From NCBI GenBank assembly GCA_021234155.1, contig JAJEKV010000002.1:36557107-36621106 (forward strand): a stretch of 64,000 nt of DNA. Direction: 5' to 3'. Each line of letters begins with the position of its first letter. Within the stretch, counting starts at the first letter, position 1. The DNA comes from Isoetes taiwanensis. Lineage: Eukaryota; Streptophyta; Lycopodiopsida; Isoetales; Isoetaceae. The translations under genes were made by a program, and so were the position numbers. Of this stretch, positions 18,635-31,502 are shown in pieces. The notes under the pieces are model-generated. The model was not told where the DNA came from. It made no database searches and was given only the letters and a program-made list of their open reading frames with translations.

Positions 18635-21600
18635 ATGAGCTCTACCCCAATGCACGAGGTGAAGGCAGGTGTCGCAGAGCGATGGATCTCTTCCCACGCA
18701 GCATCTAGTAACTATTCCCAGCCCAATTCTCCCAAGTCTTCAGCTAATTCATCTCCCAGAGGATCGGCTTCTCTAGCTGCGGCTATGGCTTGGAACCAAG
18801 CTGCCACCGCAGGTAATGCTGCTAGAAATGTGAATGGAAATCATAGCCCTGGAGATTTATCTGAGGTTTCAGGGCTTCCATCTTCTTCTTACGCCTTCAC
18901 TAACCAGCATTCTGATATCTCTGGGCTTCCCACGTCGCCTTATTCGTTTGGTAATCCGCAAATGCAAATGGGTGAAAATTTATCTTCTCTTTGGCAGCAG
19001 CAGAGGCATCAGCAGTATACGCCTACGGCTTCCTCTCGTTTCTTTGCTTATCATTCCCCGCATAAGACATTACCCAGGCTGCATTTCGCAGCAGCAAAGG
19101 ATTCGCCAAAGGATCTGTCTAGTAATTTTTCTGGAGACCCAGACAGCCTTTACCCTTCTTCTGGTAATGAGAAGCTGTATGAAGCTTATAATGATCTGCA
19201 TGCTCTTGCACAGGACTTTCACAAGCCATTTGAAGCGCCCGCGATCCTGGTTGTGGGGCATCAGACAGATGGAAAAAGTGCTCTCATTGAGGCACTCATG
19301 GGGTTTCAGTTTAACCATGTGGGCGGGGGTACGAAGACTAGAAGACCTATTACTTTGCATATGAAATACAACTCAGCTTGTACAGAACCAGTATGCGTTC
19401 TAGTTACTGATGACAGGCCACCTCGGGAAGAGGAGAAAAGTTTGGATGCTCTACAAGTAATTCTATAGTCCTGCTGTTTAGGCCTGCATATTAAATAGGA
19501 AGTGAAATTATTTGATGAATATGGACGGCCAGACTGTTTTTATTGTAAAAGAACGACCAAATGCTCTATTATAACAACACGAATCTATGTTTTCTTGAGA
19601 AAGTTGAATTCTGGGTTGTAACTTTTGCAAAGAACTGATATGGGGTTTCGGATCTTAGGCCTACATTGAAGCTGAAAACATGAGGCTGGAACGAGATGCT
19701 TGCCAATTCTGGGCAAAGGAGATTATTGTGAAGATTGAGTATAAGTACTGTCCAAATCTTACAATTATCGACACCCCTGGTCTCATTGCTGCCCCTCCTG
19801 GATGCAAAAATCATCTACTTCAGGTAATACTGGCGAGAATGTAAATGCTAAATGCATCGAAATTCTAAATGGATACTTACTCCGTTAGAAGCTTACAGGC
19901 TCAATCACGGGCAGTGGAAGCTCTTGTTCGTAGCAAAATGCAACATAAGGAATACATCATTCTATGCTTGGAAGACAGCAGTGACTGGACTAATGCAACA
20001 ACACGCAGGGTGGTTATGCAGGTAATATGTCAGAGGACACACCCACAAGCTTGTGATTAATCACAATCATAACATGCTACTGAAAGTTGTGATCCATCTG
20101 CTAGTTATTCCGCACATAAGTTCTCAATTCAGTTAGATAAAGCTTTGGCTGGAGTTTCAACGTCAAGACTTGGATAGCCACTCGTAAATGTTCCTACATA
20201 TACAGAGATTACAAAAGGTACTAGAGAAGTGAGAGCAGCAACCTATGGGGGAATTGGATGGAGCATGGAAAATGTATTATATGCATGCAAACAAGTCCCC
20301 TTGAAAAACATTCTTTTGGCCATCTTTGTTATAGGAAAAAGGAGATGAAGGTTCCCAAAGTCCCGTTAATATTTTATGTGTTAGTATACTGGTACCCTGA
20401 AGTGGCTTGTGTCTAATTTTGTGCGTTACCACTTTCTCTTCTTTCCAGGGACAATTCAACATGAAGATCACATTGCTAAGAAAATCTCTTTTCTTTTGTT
20501 CTACACACTATATTTACATATGCATGAACAAAAGCCACCGTAACAATTGATGATACTGTAGCTTTTGTCACTTTTTCAAGTAGCATTAAAACTGAATGTA
20601 CAAGTGCACCAAGACTTGGAGCTGGACACCCACTCTCTCTTGACTCATCTACAGGGGAAAGGGAAAACCATAGAAGTGACTGCAGCCACAAGGCGAGTAA
20701 ATATACAGCAGCTTACATATGAGGGGTTGAAACTGAGTTTAGATGACATGCTACGTGTTCCATTGTCGTTTTTTAGCTTGTTGATCTGAAGGCGAGTAAA
20801 TATGCAGCTTACTTACGAGGGGTTGAAAATGAGTTTCAGATGACATCCTATATGTTCCATGAGCATTTCTTAGCTTTCTGTATGAAGAGCAGGAAACAGC
20901 AGTGAATCTACCTGCTATAAGGTTCTTTTTTCTAATCTTATTAGAGTGGACAGTTCCCTAGCAATGGGCCATAAACTTTGAAGCTAAGCTACTCATGTTC
21001 TTGTGATAAGCCAAGGTTTCTGGCGTTTTGAGTAAAATTGGTTTCCTGTAATTAAAAAGCTGTTGACCAGACCATCCTTCTCAGTGTAGTATGATAATGG
21101 CAATTTTTACAATTTTGTAGGTGGATCCTTCCTTATCAAGGACTGTCATTGTGTCAACGAAACTTGACACAAAAATTCCTCAGTTTGGGAGGCCTGCTGA
21201 TGTTGAGCTCTTTTTACGGCCACCATCTCGTCTACTGGATGCTGATATTCTCGGCGAGACTCCATTTTTCACATCGGTGCCTTCTGGGAGGGTTGGTAAT
21301 TCTCGTGATTCTGTTTACAGAACAAATGAAGAGTTTAGAGAAGTAAGCTACCTATATAATTACTCTTGTTGCTCAGTGTCTTGGCTTGTCTATGGTTACA
21401 CGTGTGATTGTATTTGAAATTAATTTGCATTGTTAAATTTCTATTTAAGATAAGAAAAGTTGAACGTGACTGACTTGCTGCTGTTATCATGAGCACTACT
21501 ATTTGAATATAAATTCGTTAAATACTTCATATTTGTGGCATGCATTATTTCGTGGAAACATATAGTTTGTTTGCTAATACTTCTATGTAATGTAAAGGCA

Positions 21601-24600
21601 GTTGCTTCCAGAGAATCACAAGATGTGGCATCTCTTGAGGAGAAAATGGATCGCCCTCTCTTAGGTGAGGAACGCAGACATGTAGGCGTCAGCAGACTAA
21701 GATGGTTCTTAGAGCAGCTTCTACAGCGAAGGTGCCTAGCTTCAAGTTTTATAAGTGTTGAATAACAAACACATTTTTGTTTCCTATAATATGTTGACAC
21801 AGATAATTATGTAGGTACATGGAAAGTGTCCCGTTTATAGTTCCACTCCTGGATAAGGAGTACCGTAATGTGACAATCAACTTGCAGCAGACTATTGAAG
21901 AGCTGAGGTATATCTTTTCTTGTCTGCATCTCTTCTTGTTCGATGGCGGTCATATTATAATATTTGTTTTAATTTACACCTGCAGCAACTTGGATGAAAT
22001 AAAGTTGAAAGAGAGAGGGCGCTTGTTCAGAGACTCTTTCCTGGCTAAAGTATGTTTTTAGTATCATGTGTAGGCAGTGACTATCAACATTAATGAAATA
22101 CCATGATGCAGATTTGTTTAATAATTTTCTGCCAGGTTACCATTCCGCTCAAACTAAACCTTGTAACTTCATTTACTATCACATAGTTGCCAAAAAGCTA
22201 GCTCTCTACATGTCCAAACTTATCCTGCTGCCAGTTCATAATCAAACTGCCAAGAGACTTAAAATTGTTTGGGAAATACGTTTTAAGGCAATATATGGAT
22301 TGTTAAATGTGCTACTTTGTGCATTGATTACCTCGATTAACAAGAGTAATGTTTATTTTCTGCAGCTTTCCCTTCTTCTGAAAGGAACAGTGGTTGCACC
22401 ACCAGAAAAATTTGGTAAGATCAGGACAAGGTTCTTTAAGGAAATATGCTGAACTTGGGGTATATATGGCATATGTTTTACTCTTCTTCACATGATTATG
22501 TTCAGGAGAAACTTTACAAGATGAACGGGTTCACGGAGGTGCATTTGTAGGTGTTGATGGGTTTCAGATGCCTTACAAGCACATGCCGGTATCTATCTAA
22601 GATCTCATCCAGTAGCTAAATAGAGTTACCTAAACACTTGTTTCTCGCTAATTGTTGCTTCACATTAGAATGCTGGGATGCGCTTGTATGGAGGGGCGCA
22701 ATACCACCGGGCAATGGCGGAATTCAGATTTGTTGTGGGAGGGATGAAATGCCCATCAATTACAAAGGAAGAGATTGTAAATGCATGCGGAGTAGATGAC
22801 ATTCATGATGGGACAAATTACTTCAGGTCTGTGCGTTATAAAAATCAATTCATGACAATAAATTTCCTTGCCCTCAAGGAGGTATGTCTTTCTTTCAGGA
22901 CTGCATGTGTGATAGCAGTGGCCAAAGCTCGTGATATTTTTGAGCCCTTCTTGCTTCAAGTACAATACATCTCTTTATCTCACGCTCCTTGGTCTCTTGT
23001 ATTTCTAATGGATGGTCTTTTTAAGCATGCAGCTAGGGTTTCGGCTTTCACATATTCTGAGAAGGCTTTTACCTATTGCGTTGTTCCTTTTACAGGTCCG
23101 AATTCTTTGCCTTCCTCATTTATAGGTTGCTTGAAGAAGTATTACTTGCAAAGTCATTTGACCAATGCCAATAAAATATCAACAAGAGCTAAATACTTGT
23201 TTGACACCACATTCTAACACAGGAGAAAAAGTTCAAGATAATCTACCCCAATCTGTAGATTAAGCCTAGATTTTGGCTTCCAAGTTTTTTATCTACTATT
23301 GCAAATTCATACTGTACGCTATCTTTACGGTCTTTTGTTATCAGAAGGATGGCGAATATCTAAGTGGACATGATATGTTCATGAAGCGCGTCTCAACGTC
23401 GTTTCATATGTTTGTAGAATCTACGGAACGAGCTTGTCGAGAAAAGTAAGAATTGCTTTTGAATATTAGTTGGCAGTTTTGTTATATCTTCTCCCAAATT
23501 AGGAAGAGCCAAAAATATGTTGTTTGAAGTTGAAAGATTTAACATCCAGCTCTTCCAGACATATAGGACGAAGAAAGTAAAACATATTGTATCTCTAAGC
23601 ATAGTACAATTTATGTCCATCTGCATTTTGTGCATTGCTTGGTACCTAAAATGGAAGCAAGTTCATAAAAATTCTTATTGGAAGTTGTGACAATATAACC
23701 TAATATCATCTGCATTTTGTGCACTTCTCAGTATCTAAAATGGAAGCAAGATCATAAAATAGTACATCTTGTTGGCATTTCTTTTCCACTCCTCACTGGT
23801 TCTCGCATGCTGATATGATAGATGTCTGGAAGATCTCTCAAGTACGACTCGTTATGTGACTTGGTCACTGCATAATAAGGTAGGTTTTTGAAATTAAGAG
23901 ATTTGTATGCTGCTGATCTTCATCTGAATACCATCTTATCTCATTTTCTAAAATGATGCCTGATGGGTTCTTTGGAAGAATTATTTGTACGCCATTGCTT
24001 GCTCAGTTGAAATTTTAGAGCACATATCAACAATTTTGTATTTTCCTCTACAGAATAGGCCAGGTCTACGACAATTTTTAGATACTATGTCCTTTTCTAC
24101 TAACGAGCAGACAAATGTCCCTATTGTGGCTGCCACTGCTGAAGGAGGGATGCCTGCCATGGGAAATGGGAATAAACAAGAAAGTAGGCTTCGGCAAGAA
24201 AACAGAGGGAGCAATCAAAACAGTTCTTATTCTGAAGTTGCATCTGGACCTTCTCAGACTGTACAAACACGTCTTGTAGACCTCCTTGAAAGTACGCTTT
24301 GGAGTCGTAGGCTTGCGTCGTCCTCAGAAGAAATTGTAAACACCTTAGTTGGACGAATTTTCGAGGGAATTCGCGACCATTTTGTAATATCTGCCGAGTT
24401 AAAGGTATTAGAAACGAGAACTGATAGCTATATTTTTTCTTTGCTAGCCATATGGCCTGCAATAGTTTTAGTTTTGCTAACATCTTGGCAAGTGTCAGTT
24501 CAACTGCTTTTTCCTGATGCCACTTGTGGACAAGTTCCCTGCACTGCTTCGTGAGGACTTAGAAGTTGCATTTGAGGAAGACTTGGATAATGTTTTTGAT

Positions 24601-24863
24601 GTGACGCATGCGAAACAGGCTTTGGAACAACATAAGTCTGATCTTGAGCTGGAGCTTCGGAAGGTATGTTGGCAGACCCCTTTGTCTGAAGTAAGTTGGC
24701 TTTAAGTGGATCACTGTTTATATTGTGATAGGTGGAGAGATTGCAAGAGAAGTTCACTATCATCCATCGTCAACTCAGCAGCCATCAGCCAGCATACATA
24801 CCAGGAGGGAAGGACATAGCAGAAGAGGTATCTGTGTTCAGCCTACAGGAAAGACACAGTTGA
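18635..24863 (+). CDS. DRP5B: Plastid-division dynamin-related protein DRP5B (ARC5-like), 17 exons
   Basis: Exons: 18635-19456, 19659-19823, 19899-20021, 21121-21342, 21598-21731, 21815-21907, 21986-22049, 22366-22414, 22506-22588, 22669-22826, 22899-22959, 23033-23095, 23345-23445, 23822-23879, 24054-24404, 24499-24663, 24732-24863. Every intron is GT-AG and phases join cleanly, giving about 947 residues with stop TGA at 24861-24863. The GTPase motifs are intact: P-loop GHQTDGKS (about 208-215), the T-rich switch GGGTKTRRP, DTPG (312-315) and TKLD (383-386). The middle region and the C-terminal assembly helices follow (CFFLMPLVDKFPALLREDLE). In plants this GTPase forms the cytosolic ring that constricts plastids, and peroxisomes. 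The protein is about 170 residues longer than Arabidopsis ARC5, because a Ser-rich stretch (about 18-178) separates an ARC5-like start (HEVKAGVAERW) from LYEAYNDLHALAQ. The open frame extends upstream to a stop at 18515 without another ATG, so 18635 is the likeliest start, though its context is weak. Confidence 0.93.
20692..20880 (+). repeat. Tandem duplication of about 100 bp in DRP5B intron 3
   Basis: AGGCGAGTAAATAT begins at 20692 and 20792. Both copies continue through GAGGGGTTGAAA and a GATGACAT...GTTCCAT block. Substitutions and small indels separate them. It lies inside the longest intron (20022-21120) and does not touch splice sites. Confidence 0.75.
23618..23759 (+). repeat. 89-bp-period duplication in DRP5B intron 13
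   Basis: CATCTGCATTTTGTGCA starts at 23618 and 23707, each followed by a CTAAAATGGAAGCAAG block and TCATAAAA. It is a non-coding local duplication within intron 23446-23821. Confidence 0.75.
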
Positions 24864-26611
24864 AAATGCTTTGCAAGATTTTGATGGTTTACAATTGGCG
24901 AGGAGTTGCTGTTCGTATTGCAGCATATGGTTCATTTCCATTTATCTGTACTATGAACTACATGATTCAATGTAAATAGTGTCTTAAACCGAGAAATCTT
25001 GGACAAATATGTATTGTAGCATTCTTCTAAACGTTTGGATGGCAATGCTTTAAAAAGCCCCCTACCGAAAAAATTCATATTTAATCCTAAACTTTTTTAA
25101 GCCGGCTCCAAGAGTTTGCATCCTAAGGTTCACTACTTAGTATTCATACTCTAATTCAATGCAGCTTTCTGTGTTGGCATAACAATCAGGACCAATCAAC
25201 AATCATTCCCGATCGTTCGAAAAATAAAAAGCCTGAATTCAGAGCAAAGATTGCAAATGTGCATTACCATTCCACAAATTACCATTTGCACTTCAAATAG
25301 CAGCCTATTATAATCAGATAATCATAAAAGAACCCTGTAAAGCTATGACTCTCATGTTCAAAGATGGGTCACTCAATAATGACTGTAATATAGCTCATAG
25401 CAACTGTTTACATGAACCTTATTGCATGAAATAATAACGACCAGTCTCAGACTCCAAAATAATATTTAGCTTTATCAATAGAAAATAACCCATCCATAAA
25501 ATGTCCAGCTTAAATGTGTAGCTTAAATTAGAGACAGCCAAGAACATTACTGACTAGAACGACAACCTTATTACATGATATAAGAACGACCAGTCTCAAA
25601 GTCCAAACTATATACTTTTATCGATAAAAAATAACCCATCCATAAAATGTCAGCTTAAATGTGTAGCTTAACCTAGAGACAGCCCAGAACCTAACTAACT
25701 AGAACGATAACCTTAAAATGTCCAGCATAAATGTGTAGCTTAAATTAGAGCTTTCATTTGACAGTTTATTCCCAAAACCTTGAAGACCAGCTTTAATTTG
25801 GCAGTATATATATGAGAAGAAATCCGCTCCTAAAATTACCCACAATATACACCTTTCTTAAAAAAGCATTTAGAAACTTAAATGATGAAAAGTCATCTTT
25901 ATTAATAATTTTTGCACTTAATTGTTTCTGCTACAATGCTTTACATGTATATAACAATAGATAAGTCTGAAGAGTAAGGGAATGCTGATCTTTGAGCTAG
26001 TGATAGAGGGAACAAACCCTGAGATAAACCATTAAGCATCGAGTTGCAATAGCAAAAGCATGAAATCTTGCTGCTTTTTTTCAGTGTATCAGATCAGTAA
26101 CCTTTGTGCAATTCAGAAGGCCTCTTCGAATCCGTTGAAGGCAGACGAAACTGCAGGGGCAATCAAATAACATGGTCGAATCGTTTTAAAATCCTTGGTA
26201 GACAAGGTTAGCAACTTGCAAATACGCAGACCAATTCTCCACATGCAAAGCAAAGAGGCCAAAAGATACTGCTTCCTCATAGTCTAGCAAGGGCGAGCAA
26301 TCTCACATGTCATCCCACAGTTTGCTGTTCCTACCTGGAGGAAATATAGTTATATTGGCCAGGATAGTGATATTGGCTAGCAGGCCCAACTAAATTATAC
26401 ACTGTAGTTGAGTTCAATCAAATAGCAACTAAGCTTAGTGTGTCCGCAGTACAGATATCTATAGTGCATCCGCTGTACCGCAATCTAGCATCACACACAT
26501 ATATATATTATCATGTAGTGCCTCCACCATATTTCTATGGTTATATTTCTTTAATTTAGATCTATCTTACAAGCTGCCCTCTATCTCTTTCCCTTTCCTC
26601 GTGTACAATAC
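24864..26611. other. DRP5B 3' flank and intergenic region
   Basis: Convergent 3' ends: DRP5B from the left and the minus-strand membrane-protein gene from the right. It contains the 25.4-25.75 kb tandem repeat. No further gene is supported. Confidence 0.45.
25417..25755. repeat. 150-bp tandem repeat, two copies plus a partial third
   Basis: CGACCAGTCTCA occurs at 25438 and 25588. Each copy continues through ATAACCCATCCATAAAATGT and CAGCTTAAATGTGTAGCTTAA. A truncated third copy (AAAATGTCCAGCATAAATG) follows near 25715. Non-coding. Confidence 0.75.
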
Positions 26612-27418
26612 TCATTTCTTAGACTTGCGGGGTTTCTTTGATCCCCACGCCTCAAACCGTGCCGCAGGACACCCACAAGGCGCTCTAAAAATAAGAACAG
26701 CCCTGCCATTAGGTGGAGCCATTCTCTTCAATTCCGCCTCAAGCTCCTTCTGGTCTGGAGTGGGCTCAAAAGCTCTATTAATGCCAGATTCTTCACATGA
26801 ATTGGCAGAAGCTTTCACGCACTGCTCTGTTTCAAGCTGTATGTCAAATTCCATTGCCTTTTTCAGTCCCCTGCAATGGGGATTACTACATTTTCTAGAC
26901 TTGTGATGATAAATTTCCCACCCTCCAATTACAGAGACCACAGTAAGGATTGCTCCAGATGCATATGCCACAGGAGCTTGGTATACTACTTCACCAATGA
27001 AGAGAAAAGTGGCAGGAAGTATCTCTGCAACTTCACTACAAACATACTTGAAATATGGCGTGAATAAAAATGCACATGACCCTAGCACTAGAACTAAAAT
27101 TAGTACGTCAATTGCTGCAGTAGAGGACTGCTCACAGAGGGTAGGGGAACCTGAATGTGAAGGGGGCAAGGGTTTCTTCATTCTATAGTTATGGTGATTA
27201 TTCAAGTGATTATGACGATGTTGAGCCAAAAGTACAGCCAATTTATCAGGCAGCATCAGGCTTTGAGCCATGTTGTACTGATGCTTCAAAGCCCTGTACG
27301 CAGATGGGAAGCTCCAACAAACCATCACAATAGTAAAAAGTCCCACCCAAGTAAGATATTTGCCCAAGCTTAAACTTGCATGTAGGAATACCAATCCCAG
27401 TGCTGACCTTCAACCAGC
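26612..27418 (-). CDS. Main exon of a membrane protein, 'ribosomal protein L34e superfamily' type
   Basis: The minus-strand frame ends with TGA at 26614-26612 after a very basic tail (GSKKPRKSKK). Its N-terminal part and the segments near residues 95-140 are hydrophobic and look like several membrane helices. The soluble C-terminal third reads CSNPHCRGLKKAMEFDIQLE, then DQKELEAELKRMAPPNGRAV and FRAPCGCPAARFEAWG. From memory, this C-terminal block is typical of a plant-specific family that databases label 'ribosomal protein L34e superfamily'. No ribosomal role is shown, and its true function is unknown. The open frame begins at a TTG (27394) and is preceded by an acceptor TACAG near 27419, so it is not the first exon. 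The exact exon start and reading phase are uncertain. Confidence 0.6.
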
Positions 27419-27789
27419 CTGTACAAGAAAAAATAGCCAAACCAAATTTTCCATCAAAAACATTGGTTAGGTCATGTATTGACCATCAATTATTGAAAAC
27501 TTGATCCAAGCGAAAACCATGTCGTATTAACATCGGATAGAGAGACCATAACCATCCATTGAGACAATGAAGATCTAAATAAGGCTTCTCCGAGAACCAC
27601 ATAGTACATACTCAAAAGAATTTGACAAAAGCAACCAGATCCGAAAACGCATCCAATAAAATTCAAAACCTCAATTATACGTACCTATACCGCAAGTTTC
27701 CGAAGCAAAAAGAGGACCCAAAAGCAATTCCACAGTTTTGAAATAGAAACTGCTTGAAATTGGGGAAGGTTCCCTAAAACTGAAATAAA

Positions 27790-28010
27790 TCTGTCAAAAT
27801 TGTTGACTATGCAACAAATTAAGCAAACAAGGGATCGATCGGAAGGAATAGAAATATGAAATCGAAATCAACAATCTCTGCCTTCCATCGTCGGACCACA
27901 AAAGGAAGGCTTTGTATAACAGCACCGCACAAAAGCCCAGAGACACAACCACAATGGCAAGTTTAAAGCAAAGAGTAAGCGACTCGTGTCTTGCACGGCT
28001 GAAAAGCATG
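27790..28010 (-). CDS. Candidate first exon of the same membrane-protein gene
   Basis: On the minus strand an ATG near 28010 starts MLFSRARHESLTLCFKLAIV, which continues as a clear membrane helix (VVVSLGFCAVLLY) and then KAFLLWSDDGRQR. It lies about 400 bp upstream of the main exon, on the same strand, and would give the protein a typical signal-anchor start. I found no strong splice donor after the helix, so the connection is inferred. It might also be an independent small reading frame. Confidence 0.35.
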
Positions 28011-28081
28011 GCACGTGGCCACAAGTTATCGGGGCGATAGTAAGTGCGTGTAGGAATCGAAGTGAGAATATTCCTTAGCAA

Positions 28082-28810
28082 GGTTCAACAAATGGTTAGA
28101 AGCCAAATAGTCCACCTTTCAACGTTTATGACATCATGGCCAAAATATGCCGCGTTATAGACGCTTCGTTGAAAAATCTACTTATTAAATTCAGTTTTTT
28201 TTTTCCGGGTGGTGGGGAGACACCTTAGGGATGGGGGTGTGGCTATGGGATATGCCCCTCATATTCCAATTCAAAGGTGGAGATGTCGTGAGATTTATGA
28301 TTTGAGGGCTCAGATTAAGGCTAGAGCTAAGGGAAAGCGAAAGCAACATTTACCACTTTCTTTCTATTTGTACAGTCGAGTCGAGTCGAAGTTGTGTTTT
28401 GCATGTCTTGTTTTTCATAGGTTCGACCATGCTAGCTTCGGCTTTGGGGAACAAAGGTCTTCAGGAAGTTCAGGTCTGTCAATCAATTTGTTGTTTGGAG
28501 GTAAAATCCATAAGTGACCGTCAGAAAGTTTAGGTCTGCCAATCAATTTGCGATGTGCTTATTTAGTTTCCAGGAGATGGGAGCATGCCTTCTATATTTG
28601 GTTTTATCCTCTGCAAGCCTAGTGTTGTTTTAGTATCAGTATGCTACTTGGCAGCTTGGTTTGTTCTGGTTTTATAGAGATGATATTGTTGCAGATGAAT
28701 GCACTTTTGGCTTTTGCTCCGGGTTTAGAAGATGCTGCCATAGAAATAAGTTTGGTCAGGGTAAAATTTAGTGTTCTTATTTTCCTCATCAATGTTTTCT
28801 TTCTCCATCG
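28082..28810. other. Intergenic region upstream of the membrane-protein gene
   Basis: Contains the presumed promoter of the minus-strand gene but no clear TATA box. No coding sequence or organised repeat is supported. Confidence 0.35.
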
Positions 28811-29280
28811 TCAAAATGGAGTTTGGCCTGTACATTGATTAGTTGGAGAGATGGCTTGCTGACAAGGGCTCAACTTCTATACCAGATCACCAGGTAGCTG
28901 ATCTATGCTGATGATGTGGATCTCCTGGCTCACACTCAAGCAGACATGTAATGCCATCTCAATGCCCTGGACACATTCTGCCAGGCGACCGGCATGCGCG
29001 TCAACTTGGCCAAGACCAAGGTGATGCTCATGTCGTCCGCACGTCAACCAAGGGCCCCAATCCTCACTTATCATGGCCAAAATGTTGAAGTGGTACCCAC
29101 TTACAAATATTTGGGGGTGGAGTTCCCGTCTGCCATGAACTGGAACAATTCTATCCGGTTGCGAGTTGCAGCAGGTTGGAAGGCACTCTACGCAATGCAG
29201 AACAATAGCCACAAGGAGCTATATGATTGGGCCCATCAATCGCACCTATTCAAGGTACTAGTGGAACCTGTGCTTTGGAG
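28811..29280 (+). pseudogene. LINE-F reverse-transcriptase fragment
   Basis: On the plus strand, reading frames give EFGLYID, LERWLADKG, then MRVNLAKTKVMLMSSARQPR, TYKYLGVEFPSAMNW and IRLRVAAGWKALYAMQN, ending FKVLVEPVLW. The same string of motifs is in the minus-strand LINE at 2.2-2.7 kb (YKYLGIEF, IRLRVTAGRKALYAMQ, FRALVEPVLL). The fragment covers only the RT thumb side, lacks the usual YGAEVWG continuation, and carries stops near 28838 and 28910. It is a dead, double-truncated copy. Confidence 0.8.
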
Positions 29281-31171
29281 AGCCTCATTTGGCGCACGTT
29301 TCCTTCACTCTTTGTATATATTTGTTTCTCTTGTTCTTATTTTGTGGTCATGAGCATGGCAGCTTTGTTGCATCCGACAGCCATAGACTGCTGCTGCATG
29401 GTGTATACCAAGAACTCATAATTAACAGTGATGCCGTTATGCCGGCTTCGCTCGTGATCACTTTCTTGAGCCTTGTTGTTGTTTTATTGTTGTCCTTGCT
29501 GCTCTTACCATTATCACTTCTTGAATATTCCTTGTATATTACTCTCCTGCCCAACCAGCTGTTGAAATGGTCCGGCTGGAGGCCCCTTTATCAATCAATT
29601 CGTTTGCCCAACCAGATGTTGATGAAATTTGTCTGGAGGCCTTAGCAATTCGTCTTGTTATGAAAATAGTTTTCAAAACTCTGTTTTTTATGGTGCAGCA
29701 AGCGCAGTTTTATAGTCAAGTATTTCTGGAGTGGTGAGAGCACTCGTCTCTGCCAGATTTTCAGAAAAATCAAAGGTTTGATCTTTCTTTATCTTCTATC
29801 TGCTGAACAATTGTCAAAAATATCATGATTCTTTTTCTTATCTTCTGTTTTATCTCAGTTTTATCAGAAATCGTGATTTTGCACACCCAAAAATATTCGC
29901 TCTCACATGCAATATGTTGACATAGTCTGCATCTCCAATCCTCAAGTTTTTCACGAAAACTTCTTCTTTAGCTTATTTATAGAGGGCCAACACTTGGCTA
30001 GCCCCCTTTGAGCCCATACGTTCGAGTTATCTGCTGCTTATTATGACTTTTTTCTGCAAGCTCTTTCTATTCTTATAAGCCAGTATGAATTGGTCTTCAT
30101 AGCTCCTGCAAATACACGCAAATAAAGTTTCTTGGGCTCATGGATTACCACAGATAACCACCGAATTGGGGCAGATTCAAGCAAATATGACGAAGGATTT
30201 TTGAACCTCACTCGCTTATCCTCTGCACAAGACTTGTCCCTGTTTGCATCAAAGAGAGAAGCAAAGAACTTCTCAAACTCAATATAGCATGTCAGTTTCG
30301 GTTATTTGGAGCAATACATACATGCCCAGCCTGTTCCATCCTACAAAAGGATTTTGCTTAGTGTTTGACGCAGCCATCTTGTATCATTGGTCCAAGTCGG
30401 GTACCTGCAGAAATCGATCAGAAAGTACAAATCAATGGTTATATCTCAGCTATTCTATCTCTTCAAGCTTCAAGTAATCCTGCACATAGACGAGCATTAA
30501 AGGTTGTGTGCCCATAGATGATTTGAGGCAGAATCGAGAGCAGCGGCTAAGCTTCGACATTTCAGTCTATAACAGGAAACATTGAGCTAGGCCTTCCTGC
30601 CATCGCGTTCTATAAGATCAAACGAATTACCTGTTGCTGCGGCACCATATCAGGATTCCATTTTTGCAACTTCTATCTTCAGCAACTTAGAGGCAGATAT
30701 TTCAACCATCTCATCTCACCAAGACGGCATTATCTCATCTGAACCACTGCCATATCTGGCCGTCAGTAAAACATTTGCTTAGGGTTCACGATCTTACCAT
30801 TTTAGGGCTCACGCTATATTCTGAGCCATGTTGAGCACAATTCAAGCTTTTTGTCTTGCTCACACTCACAACAAGGTGACAGGAATCTTTCAAAGATGAC
30901 CTAAAATACCCTTACATTCAGCCATTTTGGGGGTCACTTAAAAAAATGACCCTAAATTTACGAATTTGGTAGCTATTTTAGGGGTCAAAATTACAGAAAA
31001 TTTGGCGTCTTGATAATTTGACATCCCCATTTTAGGTAGAAAAAAATAATCTAATTTAGTTGGTCTCGGGACACACACAGAAAGTGGCAAAATGAAAGAA
31101 CCATCAGATTCTTGACAAATAATGAAGACTAAAACATGGAATGTAGAAGTGTCTAAATAAAATCTCGTGTA
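29281..31171. other. Gene-poor spacer
   Basis: A short imperfect duplication, GCCCAACCAG...GTTGA...CTGGAGGCC, occurs twice at about 29550-29642. No supported gene. Frames here are short and unrecognised. Confidence 0.35.
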
Positions 31172-31300
31172 TATGCGCGCATAGCAAAACATAAAATCTT
31201 GTTGCCTGCGTCTATGCACGCATAGCATAATACAAAATCTTGTTGCCTCTGTCTATGAGCGCATAACATAAAATAAAATATTGTTGCGTCTGTCTAACTG
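31172..31300. repeat. Three imperfect units carrying CTATGCGCGCATAG-type palindromes
   Basis: Units of about 41 bp run as palindrome, ACA-AAATCTTGTTGC, CT-GTCT. The palindromes are TATGCGCGCATA (31172-31183), CTATGCACGCATAG (31212-31225) and CTATGAGCGCATAA (31253-31266). Confidence 0.7.
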
Positions 31301-31502
31301 CCCAGAGCATATAATGTTTTATTGAGGCCACACATAACATGTTATATGTTTTTACACTAGTATATGGCGATGGCTCCAAGTTTTCCTTGCAACCAAGTAC
31401 ATGGTGTTGGCCACAAATATTTTCAACACAAAATCAACAAAAAGTTTCAATGGTGCAAATCAAACACACTTTCAAATATTTGGCAGGTTATTAACCTCTA
31501 GG

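Noticed and set aside
24864-24979. Continuation of the last DRP5B exon frames to 24979
   Set aside because: The correct phase after exon 16 stops at 24863. The longer frame is out of phase with the protein.
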